DNA of 64,000 bases from contig OX459103.1 of NCBI GenBank assembly GCA_949775045.1, forward strand, positions 2,340,001 to 2,404,000, in the 5' to 3' direction. Position 1 is the first letter of the stretch; every line of letters starts with the position of its first letter. Origin of the DNA: Metridium senile (lineage: Eukaryota > Cnidaria > Anthozoa > Actiniaria > Metridiidae). Both the position numbers and the translations under genes were made by a program. This document shows positions 13,401-28,148 of the stretch, piece by piece. The notes under the pieces are model-generated. The model ran no database searches. It saw only the letters and a program-made list of their open reading frames with translations, and was not told the DNA's origin.

Positions 13401-16400
13401 CCAAAAAGAAACGCTTGCTACGCATGCAGTTCTAATGCTCATTCTGATCCTAATCTGTTGAGTTGTTCTCCTCATTATCATTATAATTATCATAATCATC
13501 ATTTACATCATCATTATCACCCTCATAATTATTATTCTAACTGCTTTTCTATTCCCTTTTATCATTCAGTTCCAGTACCCACATATTCAATGATATCATC
13601 AACGGTTGGTCAAGAGAGCACATCAATTCGCTGTGAAGTATTGGGAGACGAAAAAGTCAACATGATTTGGCTAGTCGATAAGCAAATCACCGATAACTCT
13701 ATAGTTAGCCACTCTAACGGCGTTGCTATGATCGATTTCGTATTCCCAAATGAGAGTTATGACGAATTAATTAAAAAATATGATACCTGTATAAGATTAC
13801 GAAGAGCACATGTCACTAGATGTCGAATCAAAGCGTCTTGTATAGTGTACATAGAGAATATGCTCAGTGACAGATATGATACCATAATTCACTATAATAA
13901 ATATACAGGTGAATACTAAAGGTTTACAGTGCGGAGACTCTAATCGGGACCACTTAGACAAGACCGTTCAATCAAATTACGATATTTGTACAATGGGTTT
14001 ATTCTGACCAATCGTTACTTTCTACATTTTGGCGCAATCTTTACTGTTTACATCGATCAGCTACCTCATTGGCTCATTGATTGGAATATCACAATCTGAT
14101 TGGTTAATTGTATATCTTGTCTAAGTGGTCCCGGTTGGAGTGTCTGCACTAGCTGTAATACTAAATAGTGCATTCTGTTACCCAAGGATATTGTGCCTAA
14201 CTAAATTGAAATAAAGACTTATGTATGCAGCAATCGACTCCTTTTATGTGGCTACTATATTATTACGGAAGGATTGTATCAAAAATTATGTAACTAATCT
14301 TCAATATTCTTGAGACAATCTTAATATTCTTAAGACAATGTTACAGATCAAAAATTAATTTCTTGGAATTAATGCGCTATCCTAGCCTCCTCTGCATGCA
14401 GACGTTCTTGTAGGAGACAGGTAAAGACCTTTAATACAAAGGAAACCCAAAGGAGGAAAATGAGTTACCTGCGGAAAAGGCTAGCACTATCCAGTTCTCA
14501 ATGTTTTTTTAAATAATTGTAGACAAGTAAGAAGAAAAAATTAGTTTGTCCGTGATCGGTCAATCTTTCTGATCATTGATTGCATCTTTATTGCGAGAGA
14601 AAAAACATTATGTAAAATGTAACATTATGTATAACTCTGAAAAGAAGCATTCCAACCAAATTAGCTGCATCCTTTCATTTCTCATGTCTTTGTTGTTTTC
14701 ATGTTTTAATAAGTAGAGGAAAACGCACCGGATCTTTTAAGATTTTTTTAATCTTATAAATAATTACGAGTGATGTTTAGGAAGTTTTCAAAACTGCCCT
14801 GCAAGGCAAGTCCAAATTGATAATTTGGTGAACAAAATAGAAGTTGGGAGTTTGTTGAGAATTGAACTTCTCTCGTCCAATCAGAATTTAATTAGTTTCT
14901 AATTATAATTTCTTAAATTCTTGTGAATGTTAACTTGTATAGCAAGTTGTAATAACTTAAAATACATGTCAATAAAAAATTCGGAGTTCAGAATGATCAT
15001 GAATGGCTGTCATGTGCTTTTTGAGCAAATATCCACACAAAAATTCGAGCACAGCTTTAAGGAGGCTCGAAATGGTCTCTGTATATATCTATATACCTTC
15101 TTTATATTGCATGTTATGCAGCATTATTGTGAAACTATACAGTTAACCGATATATCATTTTAAAGCTTATGGATCTAGGATATCAATTCCTTTCAAATTA
15201 TTGCGTTTGACGTTGTCATGACAACAGCAGGCTGCTGTAAAAAAGACCTTAAATTCCTTTATTAAAGTTGATATCTCCAAATCCTTTATAGGTGAAAGTT
15301 TTTTAAACTTGTACATGTCTAGTTCCCTACATGTTCTTGCAACTGAGGAAAAATATAAAAAATCTGTAATGCGAAATTAACATTTAAAATGTTAAAAAAA
15401 TGATTTTTTTCTAGATATAAATGGTCTTTCATTACAGATTTTTCTTAAAATGGATCTACTAAATCTAAACCTTAATTGGAACAAATTGCCAAAAAATAAA
15501 AAAAAATCTACCGTTTCATTGTGTTGTTATTAATAGAAATACATTTTGTACGCGTCACAGGGGTCTTGTAAAATTGGCGATATTGCACGCGCGCGGTCAA
15601 AAAACCATTTCGAGCCTCCTTAACTATATACACTTTAGTTCTTGGTTCTTGTGACTATTATTTACGGGCCAACTGGCGTATGAATTCTCTCGATTCTGTA
15701 CGACCGCATTTAAAATTTTTTCAATATGTATAATCTTAAGTTCGAAAACTGGCCCTAAAAGGTACGGTGCCAGTTCGAGACCCTAAAAGGTTCGCGAGGG
15801 TCTTATTTTTGACCCTAAAAGGTCCGTCGAGCACCCCTATCCATTTTCTAAGGGAGTCCCCCCCGGGCTTATGACAGAACAAAACGAATTCTTATACCCT
15901 AGCTGTTTATGACAAGGGATAAAAATGGGGTCCTGTTTATGACAGTTTTAAACCATTTTTTATTTTAATAGGATCCTTTTTATGCCGCGAAAACATGCCA
16001 GTTTTCCGAAAGACGAAAGACCGCGCTGCTCATTGTATTACCTAATTACAGCAGTTCTCAGTCACACGTGCACCGCTCGCATAAAAAGCACCGCTATAAA
16101 ACGTGAAGTTGGTGGACGTCAATCAAACTGTGTTCACAAGACGCATGGTGTTTTACTTCAGTCGGGTTGCAAAACATGTCTGAATTCCTACAACAACCTC
16201 TTCGTCGGATCAGTCAGACATGTTTTTTTTAATATTTTAAAAGGATTTATATGGAAAAAGGCTTGCTCACCAGTTTTATTTTTCCAAACGAATCCTAAGA
16301 AAAAATCCAATTTTTTTACCATTTCTTATGTATTTAGAATCAAGAGCTGAAACTTCAACTTCTTGCTAATGTGGACACGCTCTTTTCATTTCTGGACATC

Positions 16401-19400
16401 ATTTTGGCACAGCTGATGGATTTAAGGTAGGTGGGCTCACGTGACCTCTAGCTGCAAAGGCCTATTGTTCAGAAAAACAAATTAGTGGAAGCAAAGACTG
16501 TCCTATCATACCATTAAGGAATGGAACAATCTAAGTGACGTTGTTAAACAATCTTCAACAATTTCTCCATTTGAGTTTTTGTTCGTGAATGTTTAAATAT
16601 GCCATTTGGGATTTTACATTGTAGCATAATTGTAATTTTTTTTCTCATTTTGTATCAATAATTTGCCTTCTACTTTTTAACTCCATCATATGATGCATAA
16701 AAATCAGTTTACAGCGCCTTAGTCTTGAAAATCATTAATGTGAAGGAGCATCCTGTTAAAATATCATTAATAAATAAATAAAATAAATAAATAGATCAAA
16801 TCTTTAAAAATACATGCAATTTGTATAGAGTTCAATTTTAATGTAACGGGATCCCTGTAGCTTTATCTGCGCATGCTCGTGTTTTCCCTCCTTTTTGTTC
16901 ACGGCTAGCGTTGTCCGCCATTTTGAAAATGGCTCATGTTTTATTTATGATGAAAATAACGCCAAAATATTCTCAAATACAACAAAAGTTCAAAAAACAC
17001 AGTTTTGCTAATTATGTGCAAGTTATGTGTCGGAAATTTTGCTGTTGGCAAGTTTTGTTGGTGCTTTTGTTGAACTGTGTCGTTAAAAGCAAAGGTAAGC
17101 AGAATCGGAAAATGTTTTTTTCTACATTATATTTAGCTTACAAATACGTTTTAAGCCTCATTCATTCGTATTTTTTTAATAGGAAAACCCCACTTACAGA
17201 CCAAATTTGTAGTTTTAATTGAAAATAATTTAGAAAATAATTTTAGAAGCCTAAATTCTTGAAGTAACACATGTAAAATTAAGATTAAGTATGGGCGAGT
17301 TTTTATTCAATTCCCTTTAACATAATTATGTTGCAGTTACTTGTGAAATAGATATGATGCACGTGATCTCTAATGCTTTCTTTTCTTTCTATTTGATCAT
17401 TACACTTTGACTTTTAAGATTTTTCACGGGTAATTTGTTTTATTATATATATCGCAGTGGCTATTCGTACGTCACCCGTACCCGGACTTGTGTTTGCTAT
17501 ATTTGGTACGTGAGTCAAAATTATTTAGATTTTCACAAGGTTTCTGTATTATTTCAGTAAAGAAGATACGATATATTCGTTTAGATGGAGTAAGCGATTA
17601 TCGTTAGCTATATTAAACTGATTTAGAGTAATTTTACGAGTCTGTACATAGTAGGCAAACGACTCATTTCGCGACACTTGGAATTTTCTTCAACTCGATC
17701 GTAATGTCACGCACTTATATTAGGGCTTCGATGACATTAATTACAACTTTAATAGTATTAATATTGTATACAATAAGAAAGCGTGAACAAGATATTTGTT
17801 TCGGACCGAGTTTGAAGAACTATCATTTATTTATCAATTCGACGAATTAAGTACAGCAAAGCGATTCAAAGACTCCCGTACTCGGACTTTGGTTTGCTAT
17901 TAATACGTGAGTCAAAATTATTTAGATTTTCACAGTGATTCTACAAATATCTCTTTTTCACGCTTTCTTATTGTATACTATCAAAAGTTGTAATTAATGT
18001 CATCGAACCTAATTATTTAATAATCTATTAAGTGCGTGACATTTACTACCCTAGAAACTAGAGGGTTTCTTGTTCTATTATTCGTATTTATCATTTGTAC
18101 GTCTGCGTTCGTTTTTTTTCAAGAGAAACCCTCTAGCCAAATGAGCCTATTCTTTTGAATTCGCCGAGCCAATCAGAAGCGAGGGATCGCTGCGTGACCC
18201 CGGCCTTCTGATTGGTTTAAGTCTATGAAGATCTTTGATTGGATGAAAGGTGACAGCAAGATATCAACAAGTTTGCCAAGTTTCCAAATATGGCTATAAT
18301 TGACGTTGTCATTCAATACAGCATGGAAGTGAGATTCTAAGCTCATTTGGCCAGGGGTTAGTTTCGTTGAATCACAGACCATAAACAAACCGTCAAATTT
18401 ACAAACGCTAAAGCGAACGATAAAGCAAGGAGAAAATAACCCCTGGTACCCAGGGTAGACATTTACAGGCGTGTACGATCGAGTTGAAGAAAATTCCAAG
18501 TGTCGCGAAATGAGTCGTTTGCCTACTATGTATATATATAAACTTCAGTGAAATATCAGGCTAGGTGATCTCCCGCGCGAAAAAGTGATATCTTCACAAG
18601 TGAAATTATACGTTACCATCTATTTGTTAAGATTTTTTAATATTTTGTGATGCATATCTTGATACAATTTTTGCTATTTCATTTGCCATGAGTTTATATA
18701 ATAAACAGAACATTACATGTACATGGGCGCTTTCGCGAACGAGTGAGCCAGTATCATTTGAGCACGAGAAGATAAAATCCGTTTATTATATAGATATCAA
18801 TGGAATACCAGGATTTATCCCGTGTCGAAAACTTCGTACATTCTACACAGTGAAGATATCATATATTTCACATGTGAAGATATCACAGTTGCCATGACTA
18901 CTTTCTTACTTCGCGGTTTCTTTTCACTTTTCATTCAACTTAGAACGAGAACTTTGAACTGTTTCCTGATTTAGATATTAATCTCTTAACAACAGAAATA
19001 GTAGGAACAGAAAGTACAGATAGTAAGCAAGAGGCAGGAAGAAAAAAATTGAGATTTTATTTGAGAACAAATTGCTCGGAATAAGCTCACCACAAGCTTT
19101 GCAGAACACAGTTTGGCTAAACAACATGATTCACTTTGGTTTACGTGGATGTACAGAGCAAAGATAATTATGCTGAGGAGCGGTGTCGTTTTAAAAACAG
19201 ACAGCAAAGGAATGGAATATCTTGAGTTCTCTGAACGGCAAACATAAACTAGAACTGGAGAAAATCAACGGAATCAACGTCAGGTCAAACCGTGAATGTA
19301 CGCCAACAAAGCTGCCGTTTCTGTTGAATGAAAACGACGAAAAGCTATGTTAGAACCCGAGTCGTGCTTCTAGTTGTCTGTAAATTACCTTAAATCACAA

Positions 19401-22400
19401 GCTGAGTTATTGGCAAAGGATTCCAAATGGTTTATAGCTCAACTGATGGGAGTAAACAAGCTAAACAGTCTTATGAAGGAAATGACACAAACGGCGGGAA
19501 TCCCGACCAAACCAAACCACGGCGGAACAAAAATAAATCCTGGTATTTCATTGATATCTATATAATAAACAGAACATTACATGAGCGCTTGGAGAAACGG
19601 ATTTTATCTTCTCGTGTTCAATTAAGATATCTCACTCGTTCGCTGCGCTCACTCGTGAGATATCAATTGAACACTCGAAGATAAAATTCGTATCTCCGCG
19701 CGCCCATGTAATATCTCCGCTATGCTTGCACTCAAGCAAACTGATATATTTATTAACTTTTTTCGTTCATTTTTTCAAGCATGGCAGTCATGGCGGTCAT
19801 GGGATTGTCTTATCCTTGACGAAGTTAGGAAGGGGGATCAGACATTTTACAAATGGACTCATGGCTCTTACAGTGGAGAGGGGGGTTTTGATGAAGTCTA
19901 TTGCGTAGATAAATTTGGTAAAGAGATGTATAGTTCTGAAAGAAGAGACGTAGTTATCGATGTTGAACCAATCAGGGAGCGACTGAAGAAGGGAATGGAG
20001 GTTATAGTGCCAATAACTCGTGATAAGTTTAATTATGGAACTGTTTGGGCAGAGGCAAGCATAACAGAATTGGTTGGAGCTGCAGACTCAATGCAAGTGA
20101 AGACCACCCCTCCTGGTATGTTCTCATTAGTATAGGAAATCTTTAGTACAATTTGTAATTAAGGTAGCTAGTTCGGGACCCAGCCGTAATCACATAATCT
20201 CATTTTTTAGCTTTTATTATTTTCTGATTTGAAAATCATGGGAGCGTTAAGGTTATGTTACACGGGACAACTCGCAACAACAACTTTGCGCGGAAAGTTG
20301 TTCTCACGTAAAGCATGTCTAACGAGACAACTTTTAACGCAACATTTGCTGACAACAGGGTGTTACACGGGTAAACTTTTAGCGCAACGTTGTAATGGCA
20401 ACATCGGTTTAGTAACTAGTCTCCGCACGGCCACATTTGCAAACAAAGATGGCGGTCGAGCAGTGTGCTGTTATTGGCCGATAGTTTTGAAGATCATAAC
20501 GAAGAACGACCAAAAAAAGAAAGTTGTTGACAAGCTTATGTTGCGCAGAAAATTGACGATAAGCGTGCTACACGGATCAACTTGCAACAAATTCGTCATA
20601 TTTTGTTGCAGGTTTTTGATGGTCGTACGTTAAAAAACTCGCAGCCGCAACAAAAAATTACTAAAAGTTGTTTCCGCGCGTCATGTTACACGATACAACT
20701 TTGAAAGTTTAACTGTTGTTGCGAGTTGTCCCGTGTAACATCACCTTTATGCATTCACAAGCCAAGCACAACAGCTCTGCAAAAAAATCTCCTGAATTTA
20801 GACCCGCGTTCACGGGAAATCAAGATTTTTCGTTAAAGTCATGATTTTTTCGCGTTCAAATCCGCGTCGATTTAGTGTCGATTTTTAAAACTGTAGTGCG
20901 TCACATAGAGATACCAGCGGACCAAAAAATGTTAAAGTTTGTTTTGATGATCTCCCGTGTAACATCACCTTGATGCATTCACAAGACAAGCACAACAACT
21001 CTGCAAAAAATCTCCTGAAATTAGACCCGCGTTCACGAGAAATCAAGATTTTTCGTTAAAGTCATGATTTTTTCGCGTTCAAATCCGCGTCGATTTAGTG
21101 TCGATTTTTAGAACTGTAATGCGTCACATAGAGATACCAGCGGACCAAAAAATGTTAAAGTTTGTTTCGATGATCTTATAGGAAACTAGTTACCAGTCCC
21201 GCACAGACAAAAAACAGGCTCACGAAGTATAAATTTTAAGGGTTTCGTGCATGCTATAGCTCGGAAATGAGCGCGGTGTCACCCCATTTTTATTTTATAG
21301 TTGGATTTCCCTTATCAGAACTTTTCATTCCGTGAAATAAAAATGATTTAGTTTTCGAGCGCAAAATGTAGTATTTTTCATATTTTGAGTTTATTTTTAC
21401 ATCAAAATTCTCGACATGCACGTACATTTCGGAAAGAAAAGGGAAATTGACTGGCGCTAGTTAGCCGTTAATAAATTGCAGTTAAAGCATTGCTTTTTTT
21501 ATCAATTTAATATTCACCTCATGAGTTAATGATAATCCTTTCTCTAGCTTGCAACCGTCACAGGCCATCTCCTCCTATTGGCATCGCGATCGACACAATC
21601 TACAATCTTCTTTCCATTAGACGTATCACTACATCATCATCAACTCCTAGCCACGACAGAAGCTACGCCAGAGCATTTCAAAAACTAGGATCCCCCAAAG
21701 ATGGATATGCATCATGGTGCTCTGATAAGGCAGTACCTAATGAATGGGTGAAGTTTACTTTTGATGGTTGGGTAAAACTGTGTGGCGTGGGATATCACGG
21801 CTATCTTAAGGACAAGAGATATTTTGTGAAATTTGAACTTCGAGATCAAGATGACATTCCGTTTGCCGTAAGTCAAAAAAAAAAAGTTAAACATTTCATA
21901 TATCATGCAAACAACTATATTTTTAATAGCTTTTTGCTTAAAATTATGAAAAATACATTTTGTGTGCATCACGAATTATTGACTAAACATCCAACTCAAA
22001 CCATTTCTTTTTTTTTAAATATCAACTTAGAAAATAACTTTCATACACCGAATCGAAATATGGCGGCCAATTTGAATAACAATTCTTCTTGACTGCCCAG
22101 CCTGGCATACATGTGAAAACTCTATTGTTTTCCAACGTGAACACGAAGCTAGACAGTCAAGAACAATAAGAGTACGCCATATTTCGATTCGGTCTACATC
22201 ATTATAACATTTCAAAACACGTCATTATTGTTATGTTGACTTCCTTTTTTTTCAGACGATCTACAACAACCACGCAAGATATCGTTATGACTACCTAACC
22301 TACGAGAGACCAGTTGCCGAAATTAAAGTCGTAGGTGTTTGCTTTCAAAAATGGCCTTGTGGGGCTTTTGAGTTTTATGGGTACAGAAGTAAGTATGACA

Positions 22401-25027
22401 TACACCAAAATCAGCGCTGACATGCACATGTTAATCAGGAATGGAAATTTTAATGGAAATAATAATGAATTTGTAACACCGTGAAAAATGCTGACTTAAC
22501 TTTACTGACGTTTCGAGCTTTAGCCCTGACTGACATGCTATGAAAATTTGAAAAACTTCCTGGGAAAATTTGGCTTGTTTAAAAAAGTTAGAATTTTTCA
22601 AAGCAAGGTCGTTTTTTTACGGGCTTTTTCGGGCGCCGTAGGAGTCAAAGGGTTAATGTTTTGAAAGTTGAGATCAGATTATATTTAAAACATATTCATC
22701 ATTCAAGTGAGACTATTGGGTTAACACAATTGATAATACAACCGATATAGCAGCTGGTACCCAAAAATCGTTTGTAAAATTCAACGTGTTTTCGGACAAG
22801 AACGAAAAATGAAAGAACTATGAATTGTTTTTGCTTTAATTATATTATATTATATTATTTGCGTCTACCATGCCAATATATGATCGACTGCGCATTACAA
22901 TTTCTTATGATAGATGTGGAGGACCTATTGGACTGCTAGAAGTAGTTTACAATCATGAGTGTGGATTAGTGTATGCCTCCGAGACCTAACTGTTGTACCG
23001 GGAGACAATCCCCTACTCTTTGCGAACAGCACAGCAGGATCTTTAACGTCCACCTTATATAGGATTAGAGGGAAGATAGACGGGACCTACGGTTTTATGT
23101 CCTTATCCGACAAGTCGTGAAGGTCTAACCATTTGCAGATTTAATTATAAAGTAGCACCTTCTCCTCAAATATTTTAAGACCCTGAGTATTGGTCCAGCC
23201 GGGACCTCCCGCACTGTAGTCCGGCTACTAAGCCAACCGTCACGGACAGATATTGATACAGATATCCCACGTCACTATTTGTACAATACATAGGTCGGTT
23301 AACTGTCCTGAATATTCCTTTTACTGGTGGTAAAATATATCTTTTAACGTCTCAGGCCCTGTCCACACGTAGCCGGGTATTTTTGAAAAAGGATACTTTT
23401 TTTTATCCGTATTCAAAAATAAATGCGTCCACACGTAGCGTATTCGAATCGTATTTGACCGTCCACACGTATACGCGAATACACTCCGAAAACGCTAGCC
23501 GTCCATACAGAGCATGCGCATGAATGCGCTCTTTACAGTAGCACATCCGCGAAAATTCACTGGGAACACTTTGCGCCATATTTGTTTACTAAGCTCACTT
23601 CAAAATCCAACCGCTTTTTATATAGTAAATATGTCTAAACAGGCTAGTAAATCAAAGGGAAAAAAGAAGGCTGTATTCTACATATTATTATATTCTTTTA
23701 AAGGTCAAAATCGCCGTGGTTTTGCTGGCCGTCGGTTTATGCTCTTTAACGGCGCCGTTTTAACTCCAGATCGGCGAAATTATCCTTAAAATCTTTTGTC
23801 GCCTCCTTGTATGATTAGCTTGAATGTTTAAATAGGCAACTTGCGATTGTATGTATCGATATGTAGGCTATACAGCCTGACGTTATCGTATTCAAAAAGC
23901 CCCGTTTTCGCCGTCCACACGTATACGATAAACCTCCGGCTAAAAAAATCTACAGTCTGGAGAGCGTATTCATGACCGAAAACGCCGTTTACGTGTGGAC
24001 GGAAGGCGTAAACGGAGGAAAAAAGCTCCGTTTTCAAAAATACCCGGCTACGTGTGGACGGGGCCTCAATCTTCTAGCTGGACACTGTACGCCCTACTAA
24101 TCGGGAGACTCACTCACACTCGCTAACTCTAGGTTAAATATTTTGCACACAACTCGGCTCACATGATCATTTTTGCGGAGGGAGGAAAACCTGATAACCC
24201 GGAGAAAAACCCTCGTGGCATAGGAGAGAAGAAAATATCAAACAAACTCAACTCACATATAGTCCATGCCCGAGCCGGGACTCGAACCTGGACCACAGCG
24301 GTGAGAGGCCAGCACTCTCACCGCTAGGCTACCCATGGGTGGGAGGTTGGTGTCAGTTTTTGAGGATCACCCGAATCCCTTAGAAAAAGGTTAGTGTTTG
24401 TAGTGTGTTCATTTGTGTCGCATTATGTCGATACCACAGCCTTCTGATATGTATAGACGACTTTCATAAATGGCCGCCACTTTAAAACTAAACAAATAAC
24501 CGTCAAAACTAACATAATATAAAAAATCAAATAAAGTTGAAGCAAAAAGACCGAAAGCGTTTTTTTTGTCAAAATAATTGAGAAAGAAAGCCGCCGTTTG
24601 GAAAAATTAGTTTTTGGCTTTACATGTAAGCAGGAGAAATGATTTTTATATTGAATTTACCCTTGAATAGAAAGAGACAGACAGACAGACTTACTGACTA
24701 CTTTACTTAAAATACATCGCCAGAGAAACATCACTAAAGAAATGAAAATTATATACATGATATTTTACAAGGAAGAGTTCCATGATATAATAATCTTTTT
24801 GCTAACGCTTTTTTGTTTTTGGTTGTTTTTCTGTTTTCAAGATGATTCTTTTTACAAGTTGGCAAATCCAATTTTCCATTGGAAAGACGTAAGGATAAAA
24901 GGTATATGTTTATAAATATCGGAAACATTGTTAAATGACCATATTTGGCGGAGATATAACGCCATATTTATGTGAGTGATTTTTCAATATCATCATTATC
25001 AGCAGCAGCAGGAGCAGGAAGGACAGG

Positions 25028-25065
<38 letters not shown>

Positions 25066-28000
25066 CAGCAGCAGCAGGAGCAGCAGCAGCAGCAGGAGCA
25101 GCAGCAGCAGGAGCAGCAGGAGCAGCAGGAGCAGGAGCAGCAGCAGCAGGAGCAGCAGGAGCAGCAGGAGCATTAGCAGGAGCAGCAGCAGCAGCAGTAA
25201 CAATAGAACAATTATCATTATATTTAACACATATAGTCCGTATACATCTATGGGCATGTATATGTTTAAATAATTTACTTTTTTATATTTTTTAAGGTCT
25301 ACCCAGAAATTTAAAATATGTTATATTTATTACAGGACAAGCTTGTGATGGAATGAAGACAGAATGCCCTCCTAATGCATATTGCTTTAGTAGTGCTCAT
25401 TTCAAAGGGCATTCCTGCAAATGCAACCCAGGATATAGAGGTGTTCCTGATGATGTAGATTTTACTGGAGGGGATCCTAAATACTCGTGCGTAGGTGAGC
25501 TATGTGCTATTTAATGTATTATATTTATTAATGGAAACTAGGGAGTAAGTAGTGTTTACAACATGAGCGGCCGTATTGTATCGGCACAGACGCGAATATT
25601 GCAAACGACTTAAACGTCAAGTTTAGCTCTTTCATATTTTACCAAAATTTTCAAGATTATAATAAATTTCGCCTTCAAATTAAAAGTTAAAACTTATGCA
25701 AATCAGGATCAGTACAACACTAGTGTTGTATGAAGATTTACAACTGACTCGTCATGGTCATGGTTTCTTTTGAAAATGTCTCATGAATTATTAATGAGTT
25801 TTTGAAGTACTATATACAAGATGAGTGGCCGGTCTGTATAGGATATTCAGTTCGGACACGAATATTGTACAGTACTTAAGAAACTCCAACATTAGTTCTT
25901 TAATGTTTTACTAAAATTGTCAAGATAAAAGTAAATCTGGCCGAGAAAATTCAAGTAAAAACTTATGCAAATCAGGGCGAATCTATCCACGGTTGTGAAT
26001 TCTTTGTCAATTTCTCATTAATTATTAATGCGTTTTATGAATTAAGATGTGGACGAATGTCTAAACAATCCATGCAAGAATCAAGGGACATGCACCAATA
26101 GTGTTGGAAGCTTCACATGTGCTTGTATTCCAGGGTGGCAAGGATTATTATGCGATGAAGGTAATCATAAACACTGAAGATACTTTTCAACATAATATTT
26201 ATAAAGCGCAAATATCTATGTACATATTCAAATGCGCTTGTATGAGAGTGAGGCAGTCACTGAGGGTGGTCACAGCCAGATATTTGTTTACATCCTCAGT
26301 GGTTCTTTTACGTCCACCTTGTTGTAACATAGTCAGAGTGAAGGCAGACGGGACCTCAGGCTTTACGAGAAGACGAGGCACTGAGAGAATAAAGTATCGG
26401 ACACAACCTAATCGCCCGGGCCAGGAATCGAACCCAAACCATTAGGCCAGGAGTCCGACACTCTAACCGTTGGGCCACCACGTCTCTCAACATATGAAGA
26501 CACTCTTAAAATGTCTTTTTCACATCTGTTTCGCGTTATTATCAATTTAGATATCGACGAGTGTGTAAACAACCCCTGCAAGAATCAAGGAACATGTACC
26601 AATACTGATGGAAGCTACAAATGTACTTGTACACCAGGATGGAAGGGGCAACATTGTGATAATGGTACCTACGTTTTACACTTTCTTGTTTATAAAACAT
26701 ACCAAATACTTGTAGTAATAGTTCTTTATGGACTGGTTTTGAGTTAACAACTCCAAAAATCAAAACTTTTCTGGTCATCTCTAAGTAAATCTTTTGTAAA
26801 TTTATTAGCATTGATCGTGAGTACTCAAGTGTGACGTCACGAAAAAACAAATTTTGGCTTTTACAATTTTTGGTTACCAACTGCGATGGACAATAACACG
26901 CCAAATTGTCCACACGCCAAATTTGGCGAGAATCGGTCAAATATCAGCTGAGATATGACAACTTGAATACATAATTTCCCCATACAAATCACTACCATTT
27001 CAGCTCAGTTTTGAACTGAACCGAATAGTGATAGTATATGTTTAAAAATACATTTTCCAACAATTTAGATGTAGACGAATGCCTGGAAATTCCATGTAAA
27101 CACAACGGCACATGCAACAATACTATTGGAAGCTACATGTGCACTTGTACATCCGCTTGGTTGGGAGACACTTGTGAAGGTAACTCAAAAATATTTAACG
27201 CGAATATTTAAAAAGTATATTTTACAACCTACCTTACCTAGGCTCTGGGATCCACCGGGATCAACTGGGATCTACCTACTCTGGGATCCACCGTCGCACA
27301 ATATTGTTTTTTATTATATGCATGGATAATAGTGTTTTATCGGAAGCTAAAAAACTCGCATTTCCCATATTTTCACTAGTGAAGAAAAACAACGTTTTAC
27401 TCGCTCGCTTGCGCAAATATAAGTCAAAACTTTGTATTCTCATTGATAAGATTTTTACCTCAATAAATTCTGCACGTATATGAAACTCCAAAACAATGCC
27501 ATACTTTAATGATTTTTGTTTTCATTCGAAAGTTATATTAATTTCAATTTTATCCATTAAAAAAAATCAAGTGACATGATAGCTAACGCGATAACTCAAA
27601 AACTCAAAATCGATAAACCCTGGCACGGTTTTTGAGATCAATATGTGTAGAATTGTTAGAATACAACGTCTTTACCTATGTTGCGAAAACAAACGTGGCT
27701 TTTTTCGGGTAAAATCCTGTGTACATGTGCTTGTCAAACATAAATTACTTCCAAAAACCGTATATATCATCATAATCTTTGTTCTATAATCTTTAAAATA
27801 TAATGTGTAGTTTATTATCCTTTACTTGAATGTGACACGAAAATGCATTGTTTTCAAACGAGGGAATGTCGCGAAGGTTGACAGTAACCTACAATACAAA
27901 ATACAATACTTGACTACATAATGATTTTACAATTCTGAGGGAGAAAACAGAAGAATGCAAACGCTGACAAAACAAAACAACCTTTTTTCTATAATTTGTC

Positions 28001-28114
28001 GAGCCGGGACCTAAACCTGCACCACATATGCTGTGGTGAGAGGCGAACACCCAACCCTCACTCATGCGAGAAAAGGTTCGGGGCTGTTTAGGGACGGACC
28101 ATTTGATATTTGTA

Positions 28115-28148
<34 letters not shown>

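Noticed and set aside
15982..16350. 122-codon ORF
   Set aside because: Its start lies inside the repeat shared with 32540-32740 and no homology or splice support is seen.
24931..25295. PolyQ, polyA and polyL ORFs
   Set aside because: CAGCAG/CAGGAG microsatellite in an intron before EGF 1.
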